From: JAQVXR01 sp050945755
Lineage (GTDB): Bacteria > Bacillota > Dehalobacteriia > Dehalobacteriales > Dehalobacteriaceae
Length of the DNA stretch: 5,616 nucleotides
Reading direction: 5' to 3'
Assembly: GCA_050945755.1 (NCBI GenBank)
Contig: JBMNTN010000097.1
Span: 1-5,616 of the forward strand
Notes under the pieces: generated by a model
The model's database searches: none
The model's input: only the letters and a program-made list of their open reading frames with translations
Told to the model about the DNA's origin: nothing
Shown here: one piece after another, positions 1 through 5,616 of the stretch
Position numbering within the stretch: position 1 is the first letter of the stretch
Layout: the number at the start of each line of letters is the position of its first letter
Program-made: the position numbers and the translations under genes

Positions 1-1410
1 AAGTATTCCTTCCCCAGGCTTTTGCGCATCCCCCGGCCCAACTGCTGCAGGTAAAGTGTTCTTGATAAAGTGGGACGAGCCATAAATAATACTTCGGTCT
101 TCGGGCTGTCCCAGCATTCATTCAAGAGATCGCAGGCACATAAAACATTAATATCGCCGTTTTCATAACGTTCAAGGATATTTTTCCGTTTAGACGGTTT
201 ATCGGTTCCCGAGACTGCTGCACTCGTGACACCTTGTTCCCGGAAAAGTGCGGCCACCTCCCCGGCATGTTTCACGGAGGCACAAAAAACCACCGTCTTC
301 TTATTTCTTACATATTTAATATAGGTATCCACAATCAACTTATTTCGCTCCGGGACAAATAACTTACTCTCCAGATCTTGGGAATAATATTTAATTCCGT
401 TAATACGCACTTGAGAAAGATCCACATTTGTTTTAACGCGAATGCACCGGACAGCCACCAATTCGCCCATTTCCACCGCAGTTTTTAAATCCAATTTGTG
501 GGCAACATTCTTAAAATCTTCCAGTATACTTTCCCCGTCCATCCGGTCCGGAGTGGCCGTCAACCCCAATGTGAACTTAGGTTTAAAATATTCCAATACC
601 TTTTTATATGTAACGGCCGTACCATGATGGCATTCGTCCACAATAATATAGCCAAAATCATCCGGTTTAAAGCAATCAAGGTTTTGGGAGACACTTTGAA
701 TGCTGCCGCACACAACATAAGCACCGGGATTTTTTTCTTCGCCAACAAAAAGGCCGGTGTCCACATCGCACCATAACTGATTAAATGTTTTACGGGCTTG
801 TCCGATTAATTCCTTGGTATGGGCAAGAAACAATGTCCGCTTTCCCATCCTTTTAGCATCACTGACGGCAGTAACTGTTTTACCCGACCCGGTCGCATGA
901 TAAAGAAGAGCGATGCTTTCCCCCGCTTCCCTCATCTTCTCTAAGTTTTCTAAAGCGGACTTCTGATGCTTTTTTAGGGCAAATGTCTTTCCTTTTTGCT
1001 TGGGCAGATAATGATCCGGCATGCGGAAAACCGGCATCTCCCCTAAAAAAATCGTCATCTCGTCTTTGATTTTATCCCGCTGATGTTTCAATTGTGAGTA
1101 TGTCCACCGGTAAACCTTCCAATTATCATAGATTAGGCTATTCTGCTTTAATAAATCATCATGATATTTATTAGGGGAAACTTGGGCAGGGTCGTGGAAT
1201 CTCCCCCCCGTCAATTTCAATGGCGATTTTTAGTTCTTCACTTTCCAGGGCAAAGTCTATGAAGCGGCTTCGGTTGTAAATGTCTTGGAAAGGATATTGG
1301 ATAAATAAATATTCCGTTTTCTCCGGCCCGAAAACATCACAAAAAAGCTCGACAAACAGATCTTCCGCCGTGCTCCCTGTCCCTCGATAGTGTCTTCCTT
1401 TCTCCGCCAT
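1..1410 (-). pseudogene. Nuclease-fused SF2 DEAD/DEAH-box helicase, frameshifted and partial at window edge
   Basis: Predicted ATP-dependent nucleic-acid helicase with an N-terminal PD-(D/E)XK (Vsr/DUF559-like) nuclease domain. Residues 1-79 read in one frame and carry the nuclease signature FIDFAL (Asp52) and IEIDG (Glu65, Asp67). The frame then runs to a stop at 1171-1173. Dropping one G from the G7 run at 1203-1209 continues the protein without interruption to the window edge: Walker A ATGSGKT (Lys177), Walker B DECHH (258-262), TATP (284-287), motif V region NECWDSP (430-436) and motif VI QQLGRGMR (455-462). About 469 residues lie in the window and the C-terminus is missing. The start at 1410 is preferred because AGGGG lies 9 nt upstream, like the spacing of its neighbours; an ATG at 1416 has only 3 nt. 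It follows the MazG-like gene by about 20 nt, so it is probably cotranscribed. Motif V has Cys where SF2 helicases normally have Gly, which hints at decay. Such nuclease-helicases occur in defence loci; the target is unknown. Domain calls are firm, real versus artefactual frameshift is open. Confidence 0.85.
1203..1209 (-). repeat. G7 homopolymer at the frameshift point
   Basis: Seven consecutive G on the coding strand (C on plus). Upstream the frame encodes the nuclease domain ending IEIDGG; downstream the frame one base shorter encodes FHDPAQVSPNKYHDDLLKQ and the whole helicase. With six G the junction reads EIDGGRFHDP. Homopolymer runs are prone to sequencing error, replication slippage and transcriptional slippage, and the sequence alone cannot say which applies. 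Confidence 0.85.
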
Positions 1411-1432
1411 AACCATCAGCCCCTAACCCTAA

Positions 1433-1753
1433 TTAGTCTTCAATTACTTCCTTTAATAATAATCTTTTTTGAAAGGCTCCTCTGGCCTCAACCTTCTCTT
1501 TACGGATCTTTTCGAATTCGACCAAAGGCACTCCCTTTAATTCCAAAATAGCATATATAACCTCAACAAGATCGGCCAGTTCTTCAACATTGTTGCCATC
1601 CAGGTATTCTGATAATTCTTCGCTCAATTTATTGTTCAGCATATTAAGATACCGGCCATCATCCAGCTTTTCAACAACAGCCTTCTTCCCGCTCTGCTCA
1701 ATGATTTCCGGTATTTTATCTCGAATTAATTTATTGTAGGTTGTGATTGTCAT
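1433..1753 (-). CDS. MazG-like nucleoside triphosphate pyrophosphohydrolase
   Basis: A 106-residue all-alpha NTP pyrophosphatase of the MazG/PRA-PH superfamily, close to the small COG4997-type 'house-cleaning' group, which hydrolyses NTPs to NMP and pyrophosphate in the cytoplasm. The N-terminus YNKLIRDKIPEIIEQSGKK is the hallmark of this group. The Mg-binding signature is present: EELSE at 45-49 and EELAD at 57-61. The C-terminal RGAFQKRLLL is also typical, and the length is normal, so it looks intact. A good Shine-Dalgarno (AAGGAG, 1763-1768) sits 9 nt before the ATG. It starts 32 nt after the preceding small gene and stops about 20 nt before the nuclease-helicase. The substrate cannot be read from sequence. 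Next to helicase/nuclease genes it could act on nucleotide pools or alarmones during phage infection, but this is inference; plain house-cleaning is equally possible. Confidence 0.9.
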   Translation of the reverse strand: MTITTYNKLIRDKIPEIIEQSGKKAVVEKLDDGRYLNMLNNKLSEELSEYLDGNNVEELADLVEVIYAILELKGVPLVEFEKIRKEKVEARGAFQKRLLLKEVIED

Positions 1754-1785
1754 TAAACTATACTCCTTAATATTTCTTCCGGTTG

Positions 1786-1953
1786 CTATATTTTATCCAT
1801 TTTCAATATACGCCCAAAAATTATAATAAAAAATTTATTAAAATACATAGTCTTATTTTTTAGCAATCCTTTTTGCTTCGCTTCTTCTACAGCCTTAGAA
1901 TATTCTTTTAATAACCTTTCCATTTCACAAATTATTGAGTTTTCCGCTTTCAT
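1786..1953 (-). CDS. Small charged helical protein, unknown function, possibly C-terminally truncated
   Basis: A 55-residue product. Residues 1-34 are highly charged and probably helical (EMERLLKEYSKAVEEAKQKG). The tail changes abruptly to a hydrophobic, AT-rich-encoded stretch (NKFFIIIFGRILKMDKI). The ATG at 1953 is chosen because AAGGAGG (1961-1967) lies 7 nt upstream; a TTG at 1986 would add 11 residues but overlaps the previous stop and would include the Shine-Dalgarno itself. It lies 29 nt after the Cys-rich gene and 32 nt before the MazG-like gene, so it fits the operon. The N-terminal half resembles a motif I recall from small proteins that end in an 'NFVRW-x-GxF'-type segment. Here that ending is not in frame; a reading one base off gives FWAYIENG then a stop at 1793, so a frameshift in the T5 run near 1816-1820 is conceivable. 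No function is assigned. Confidence 0.6.
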   Translation of the reverse strand: MKAENSIICEMERLLKEYSKAVEEAKQKGLLKNKTMYFNKFFIIIFGRILKMDKI

Positions 1954-1960
1954 ATCCCTA

Positions 1961-1967
1961 CCTCCTT
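1961..1967 (-). promoter_or_regulatory. Shine-Dalgarno deciding the start of the 55-residue gene
   Basis: A perfect AAGGAGG sits 7 nt before the ATG at 1953. It decides against the longer TTG-initiated reading from 1986. Confidence 0.8.
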
Positions 1968-1982
1968 CAAAACATAACAATG

Positions 1983-2189
1983 TCAAGCTTCCTTTGACTC
2001 ATTCAGTATTTTAATATGTTGAAGGAACTTATTCTGCCCAACCTTATCAACAATAGCCTTTAAAAAAATTAAGTTCTCTACTCCTCCAATACTTTTCTCG
2101 AAATTTACACGCAGTTTTTGATCATGTCCCGGTATAAATTTACTATTATTCTTTGTTTCTCCACCGCAGCCGCAAAGACATGTACCCAT
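1983..2189 (-). CDS. Small Cys-rich probable zinc-binding protein
   Basis: A 68-residue protein whose first 25 residues carry a compact motif: Cys4, Cys6 and Cys8 in CLCGCGGETK, then FIPGHDQKLR with His22. The CxCxC...GHD arrangement is seen in small bacterial proteins of unknown function and, in a related form, in some HNH-type and phage DNA-binding proteins. It suggests a small metal-binding knuckle. The rest (about residues 28-68) is predicted helical and contains GGVENLIFLKAIVDKVG. There is no signal peptide or membrane segment, so it should be cytoplasmic. AAGGAGG (2199-2205) lies 9 nt upstream of the ATG. The gene starts 45 nt after the helicase-PLD stop and ends 29 nt before the next start, so it is probably part of the same transcript. 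It could bind nucleic acid as an accessory or regulator of the adjacent helicase; this is inference and no experimental role is known to me. Confidence 0.8.
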   Translation of the reverse strand: MGTCLCGCGGETKNNSKFIPGHDQKLRVNFEKSIGGVENLIFLKAIVDKVGQNKFLQHIKILNESKEA

Positions 2190-2234
2190 TAAAAATACCC
2201 TCCTTTACTTTAGTAATGAATTCCATTACCTGAA

Positions 2235-5168
2235 TCAAAGTCTTCGTCCCCGTGCTACATTCTCTGTATAAAGACATTCAGGATAACGGGAGCACCCCCA
2301 GAAAGGACCATATCTTCCGTTTCTAATATCCATTTCAGCTTCTATACCATGTTTTAAACATTCAGGACAAAATCTTTCTTCCTTTCCGATCTCCAAGTTT
2401 CTTATGATTTCTTTAACAGCATTTTGCCCGTCTATCCGCCGCATCTGTTCATGAGTATCCCGGTGGCTCAGAATATTAAGGCTTCCTTCCCAAGCTATTT
2501 TATCGTCTATGATGGCAATCTTTTGGTGCATACTTTTTTGCTCCTTTACTTTTACACCAATTTTCTTCAGTTGATCAATAACTATCTTGGATTGTTCTTT
2601 TAATCTTGCACCATGCTGATAAGGTGGCCTGGTATAAATTCTCAGTTCAACTCCTCTATTAACCAAGGAACGAAAGTAATCCATGAAATATCCCACCCTG
2701 GCTGTAGTTACGAATGGGCTAAAAATTATCAGCCGGTCTTCAACTGAGAGAATATCCTTTAAAAAAGCCGGCCAAAAATCTTTTTCATTAAAAAGAGTAG
2801 TTTGGTCCCAATTAATCCTCTCAACTGAGGCTAATGCCAGTCCGGTCCATTTTTCAAAATCAGTTGCCAAGTAACTGTCAACCAGTTCTGCTGAAGATTT
2901 TACACATCCGTTACGCTGGAATTTATCTAATATCTTCAAAATAATTGATTCCTTGCTTAGTTTAGAGAAAAGATGCTCCTGATGAGCAACGATATAGATT
3001 TTACATTTGGCTCGTGTCAAGGCCACATTTAATAATTTTCTTGCATCGTTATCAGTAGACCGTTGATCATCCAACATTGACCAGTGATTAACCCCCGGCC
3101 CTTCCACACAGTCAAGGATTATTACGTCCGACTCTCCACCTTGAAAACTATGCACAGTATTAATGCGTACCTGCCTTCCAATGTCCCAGTCCTCTGCAAT
3201 CTTTTGAATTAGCCGTGCCTGATGCCTGTAGGGAGTAGCAATACCCACGGACTCAACCTTGTTTTCATTTATCAGCTCTCGGGAAATGGCGGTGGATACC
3301 AGAGCATGGTAGATATTATAACGTCCGCCTATGGATAAGCGGCTGCACCACGGGTTAAATGAAGATGTATCAACCAAAACTAAAGGTTCTTCATTACTGA
3401 ATGCATCGTAGATGAGTTTTTGCTTCGTGCCCTGATCATGTTCTAATAGTTTGCCATAGAAAAACTCGTTCGGAATATCCGCTATCTTTGGGTTCATACG
3501 ATACTGGGTTTTTAGAGGAAAGACTCGTTTATCTTCCAGAGCACGATTTACATCGTTAATTTCTAAAATGTCAAAAATGCTGCGGCCAAGCCATTTTTTC
3601 GCTGTATCATTATCAGCCACGCAGATCGGCGGGAGTTGTAAAAAGTCACCAACGATAGTGATAAAAGAAGAAATCTTTCTCGCTGCCCAAAATACATAAG
3701 GCAAAGGTACCATACTGGATTCATCTACAACTAGTACATCAAAAGGCCGATCAGGAAATTGTTTTGCTGAAAAAGTTTTAGTTAATGTTGTAGCTACCAG
3801 CCCGGCATCAGAAAAAATGTTCTTAGAAAGCTCGTCCAAGGCCTTTTCTATTTCCTGCAATCGGGAACTGATAATATGCATACGCTCTTCATTGGTACTT
3901 TTTTGTTCGGTAAGTTCTTCTTTCGTTAGCCCTAATTGTTTCAATTTCTGGGAATATTGTTTCTGCTGGCCATTAAGAGCATTTTCCTTTTTGGACAACT
4001 CAGACTGCATCTCAATGCATTTGTCCTCCTGGTTCTGAATAAACATATTCTGATCGTTAATCAGATTCGTTAACCGTTCAATTTCTTGTTTTATTTTTTC
4101 CGGGTTCAAACGAAGGAACACTCTTTTAATAGCACCGGATTCTTGTGCTTTCTTCAGCTTATCGTTGTTTATTTGGAGATTAGAACTAAGCTGCCTTACA
4201 TCATCTTTTTCTTCTGCGATCTGCTTTTTAATATAAGAAATACTATTTGTCAGATCTTCCCTTTCCTTGGTTAACTTATTTATTGATGCCTCCAGTTGAA
4301 AAAATAATTGAAATTCTTGGAGAAACTTTTCAATTTTATCCCGTTCCATAAGAAGGTCATTTTTTTCCCGGTTTAACGATTCACCTCTTTTAGCTGTAAT
4401 TTGGTCTAAAAATACCATTGGAAACTTATCTTTTATTTCCGGCTTATGACATGTTCCGAGGCGGACCAGTTTACCATCTTGATAATATGGAGTTTCCTTC
4501 AATTGTTCGGCGACATCTTCCAGTGCTTCATCGACAGCCATATTGGCATGGGATACTAATAAAACCCTTCTTTCCGCACGGAGGTGGGCCTCCACAGCTT
4601 TGGCAATTGTCTTTGTTTTTCCGGTACCGGGAGGGCCCCAGATCACCGCCAGGGAATTACAAAAGGAGGCGTCAATCGCAGCCTTTTGAGACTCATTAGG
4701 AGGATTGGGTTCATTGCTGTATTCAATATTTTGCTTCGTGGAAACTATGCGAGATTTCCCATTAAATAGCATTTCGCTTGTCTGAAATAGCGTACCGGCA
4801 TGGGGCAGAGCCTCCTCATATTTCTTGCGCAGCATTTCCAAAAGAAACCAAAGATTAGTCTTTAATTTAGCCTCCCCTACCGTTGTCCCAATATTTTTCT
4901 CAACTGATAATTGAACTTCCATTCCCTGTACTGACACGATATGGCACTTGTAACTCTGGCCGTTAACCTCAATTTCCGCCGGTGCGTCATCAACTGTAAC
5001 CAGAAAATTCTCCAAGTAAAAAAGATAGATAAAAAGACCGGCATCCTCTCTAAGTAACTGTCCATAATTAACTTTTACCACGCTTCCGCCTTTACCGGCT
5101 TTTAATGCCTCTATTTCTTTCTCCAAAGCCCTGATAAACTCCGGGATAATTTGATTTGCGGTAACCAT
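2235..5168 (-). CDS. mkoC: SF1 (Upf1/COG1112-like) helicase fused to PLD nuclease and zinc ribbon; Mokosh type II-like
   Basis: A 977-residue multidomain protein expected to unwind or translocate on RNA or DNA with ATP and to cleave nucleic acid. In order: an N-terminal helicase-associated region (about 1-150); Q-motif NESQKAAI (158-165); Walker A GPPGTGKT (178-185); motif Ia SHANMAVDEA (206-215); a long charged coiled coil (about 263-448); Walker B VVDESS (480-485); motif III VGDFLQLPP (506-514); QYRMNP (555-560); motif V TVHSFQGGESD (671-681); motif VI NVALTRAK (714-721); a PLD-family domain (about 795-925) with one HKD motif, HQKIAIID (His881, Lys883, Asp888) followed by EGSLN; and a C-terminal topoisomerase-type zinc ribbon (Cys934, Cys937, Cys959, Cys965). 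A single HKD usually implies dimerisation. All catalytic motifs look intact. The ATG at 5168 is chosen because AAGGAG lies 7 nt upstream; an in-frame ATG at 5294 has none. COG1112 helicase plus PLD in one chain is the published architecture of type II Mokosh anti-phage systems; the symbol is given by architecture only. It heads the operon. Confidence 0.88.
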   Translation of the reverse strand: MVTANQIIPEFIRALEKEIEALKAGKGGSVVKVNYGQLLREDAGLFIYLFYLENFLVTVDDAPAEIEVNGQSYKCHIVSVQGMEVQLSVEKNIGTTVGEAKLKTNLWFLLEMLRKKYEEALPHAGTLFQTSEMLFNGKSRIVSTKQNIEYSNEPNPPNESQKAAIDASFCNSLAVIWGPPGTGKTKTIAKAVEAHLRAERRVLLVSHANMAVDEALEDVAEQLKETPYYQDGKLVRLGTCHKPEIKDKFPMVFLDQITAKRGESLNREKNDLLMERDKIEKFLQEFQLFFQLEASINKLTKEREDLTNSISYIKKQIAEEKDDVRQLSSNLQINNDKLKKAQESGAIKRVFLRLNPEKIKQEIERLTNLINDQNMFIQNQEDKCIEMQSELSKKENALNGQQKQYSQKLKQLGLTKEELTEQKSTNEERMHIISSRLQEIEKALDELSKNIFSDAGLVATTLTKTFSAKQFPDRPFDVLVVDESSMVPLPYVFWAARKISSFITIVGDFLQLPPICVADNDTAKKWLGRSIFDILEINDVNRALEDKRVFPLKTQYRMNPKIADIPNEFFYGKLLEHDQGTKQKLIYDAFSNEEPLVLVDTSSFNPWCSRLSIGGRYNIYHALVSTAISRELINENKVESVGIATPYRHQARLIQKIAEDWDIGRQVRINTVHSFQGGESDVIILDCVEGPGVNHWSMLDDQRSTDNDARKLLNVALTRAKCKIYIVAHQEHLFSKLSKESIILKILDKFQRNGCVKSSAELVDSYLATDFEKWTGLALASVERINWDQTTLFNEKDFWPAFLKDILSVEDRLIIFSPFVTTARVGYFMDYFRSLVNRGVELRIYTRPPYQHGARLKEQSKIVIDQLKKIGVKVKEQKSMHQKIAIIDDKIAWEGSLNILSHRDTHEQMRRIDGQNAVKEIIRNLEIGKEERFCPECLKHGIEAEMDIRNGRYGPFWGCSRYPECLYTENVARGRRL

Positions 5169-5353
5169 TTTTATTCTCCTTAACGAATCTTCCGAAATAA
5201 CTCTAACCTTAATACTTCTACAATTTGTTTTACGATCCTCTAAAAGTCTGAAATGAATGACTGTTGTGGATGTCGGAAAATTAGAGTTGTGCATTATTTT
5301 TTTATAATGTTTTATCTACACAATTGTTTTCATTACTCGTTTAATGTAAGTAA
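5169..5353 (-). promoter_or_regulatory. Gene-free spacer: probable promoter and 5' leader of the operon
   Basis: This stretch separates the toxin terminator from the helicase-PLD start. The part around 5295-5345 is very AT-rich and contains -10-like hexamers on the minus strand (CATTAT and TATAAA, overlapping, near 5300-5309), but no convincing -35 box, so the promoter is placed only roughly. A start there would give a leader of about 125 nt. The leader holds two crossing pairs of complementary words: AACTCTAA (5281-5288) with TTAGAGTT (5199-5206), and TTCCGA (5273-5278) with TCGGAA (5190-5195). These could be chance. No riboswitch or small gene is recognised. Confidence 0.35.
5174..5181 (-). 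promoter_or_regulatory. Shine-Dalgarno deciding the start of the helicase-PLD gene
   Basis: AAGGAGAA, with the AAGGAG core ending 7 nt before the ATG at 5168. The frame stays open for 42 more codons to an ATG at 5294, but that ATG is preceded only by an A/T run without a ribosome binding site, so the extension is treated as leader. Confidence 0.8.
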
Positions 5354-5376
5354 ATAAAAAAACCCCAAACGGGGTT
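5354..5376 (-). terminator. Intrinsic terminator after the RelE-like toxin gene
   Basis: Read on the minus strand, a 6-bp stem AACCCC/GGGGTT closes a 4-nt GTTT loop (5361-5376) and runs into a U-rich tract (T7 overlapping the stem end, then ATTTA). It begins directly after the TAG at 5377-5379. It should isolate the toxin transcript from the helicase operon and implies that the latter has its own promoter. Confidence 0.85.
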
Positions 5377-5616
5377 CTAAGGTCCCATAACATATAATTT
5401 AATCAATCTAATAATTTCTTCTTGGGCTATATCTTCTTTATCCTTCTTGGAATAAATCGTGAGCAGATAAATTTCAAATTCATTCTTTATTACATAGTAA
5501 ATAAGCCTAAATCCATTCGACTTACCTTCGTGAATACTGGTATTTGTTGCCCTAACTTTAAATACACTTTCTTCTTCGGGTAATTTTAATTCTGTAATTT
5601 CGTCACCAACAAGATT
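5377..5616 (-). CDS. RelE/HigB-like toxin, C-terminal part (5' end outside window)
   Basis: An open frame of 79 codons plus TAG runs in from the right edge. The protein matches the RelE/ParE-superfamily toxins of the HigB/YoeB-like fold, typically ribosome-dependent mRNA interferases acting in the cytoplasm. Recognisable features are LPEEESVFKVRATN, then HEGKSNGFRLIYYVIKN (the usual GKSGGYRxIYY core, here with SNG for SGG), then IYLLTIYSKKDKEDI and a terminal helix EEIIRLIK. The family is usually about 100-120 residues, so roughly 30-40 N-terminal residues are missing. A terminator follows immediately, so no antitoxin lies downstream; a partner, if any, must be upstream, outside the window. 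The terminator and the spacer make it a separate transcription unit from the helicase operon. Toxin activity is inferred from family; a solitary or host-incorporated copy cannot be excluded. Confidence 0.85.
   Translation of the reverse strand, partial: NLVGDEITELKLPEEESVFKVRATNTSIHEGKSNGFRLIYYVIKNEFEIYLLTIYSKKDKEDIAQEEIIRLIKLYVMGP

Noticed and set aside
442..776. Plus-strand open frames opposite the SF2 helicase
   Set aside because: They are antisense to a well-conserved helicase core and show no recognisable domain or ribosome binding site.
1421..1436. TTAGGGTTAGGGG on the minus strand, resembling a telomere-type repeat
   Set aside because: There are only two units, lying in the short spacer before the nuclease-helicase start; the second unit is better explained as its ribosome binding site.
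4418..4769. Plus-strand open frames opposite the Walker A region of the SF1 helicase
   Set aside because: The Pro/Arg-rich composition comes from reading the antisense of conserved helicase codons.
5169..5294. 42-codon in-frame N-terminal extension of the helicase-PLD protein
   Set aside because: The ATG at 5294 has no ribosome binding site, whereas the ATG at 5168 has AAGGAG at 7 nt and begins a typical protein start.
5320..5327. ACAATTGT palindrome in the promoter spacer as an operator
   Set aside because: Eight bases of AT-rich palindrome are too short and low in complexity to support an operator call.
1..5616. CRISPR array, tRNA, rRNA, insertion sequence or attachment site
   Set aside because: No regularly spaced repeats, tRNA-like folds, transposase frames or terminal inverted repeats were seen on either strand.

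Overview
The window looks like a piece of accessory (defence-island-like) DNA from a low-GC Gram-positive bacterium (Bacillota, possibly a clostridial or Peptococcaceae-type anaerobe). This rests on AT-rich spacers, strong AAGGAG/AAGGAGG Shine-Dalgarno sites 7-9 nt before most starts, and a GC-rich hairpin terminator with a U-tract. The lineage is an inference; no taxonomic marker gene is present.

All supported genes lie on the minus strand, so the window is described from high to low coordinates. At the right edge (5377-5616) is the C-terminal part of a RelE/HigB-like toxin, followed at once by an intrinsic terminator (5354-5376). A gene-free spacer of about 200 bases follows; it should hold the promoter and 5' leader of the next unit.

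From 5168 down to the left edge there are five tightly packed genes, with gaps of 45, 29, 32 and about 16-22 nt, which look like one operon. They are: (1) a 977-residue SF1 (Upf1/COG1112-like) helicase with a long coiled-coil insertion, a fused phospholipase-D-type HKD nuclease domain and a C-terminal topoisomerase-type zinc ribbon, an architecture matching the single-protein (type II) Mokosh anti-phage system; (2) a 68-residue Cys-rich probable zinc protein; (3) a 55-residue acidic/basic helical small protein, perhaps truncated; (4) a 106-residue MazG-like NTP pyrophosphohydrolase; (5) a PD-(D/E)XK-like nuclease fused to an SF2 DEAD/DEAH helicase, cut off by the window edge.

The last gene is broken by one extra base in a run of seven G (1203-1209, C on the plus strand). 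The break falls directly after the IEIDG nuclease motif; reading six G instead of seven joins the two halves in frame without loss of alignment. This may be a sequencing error, a true pseudogene or a phase-variable switch. A Gly-to-Cys change in helicase motif V of the same gene is a second sign of possible decay.

The most interesting reading is a multi-gene nucleic-acid-targeting defence operon built around a Mokosh II-like helicase-nuclease. Joint function of the five genes is inferred from spacing alone.
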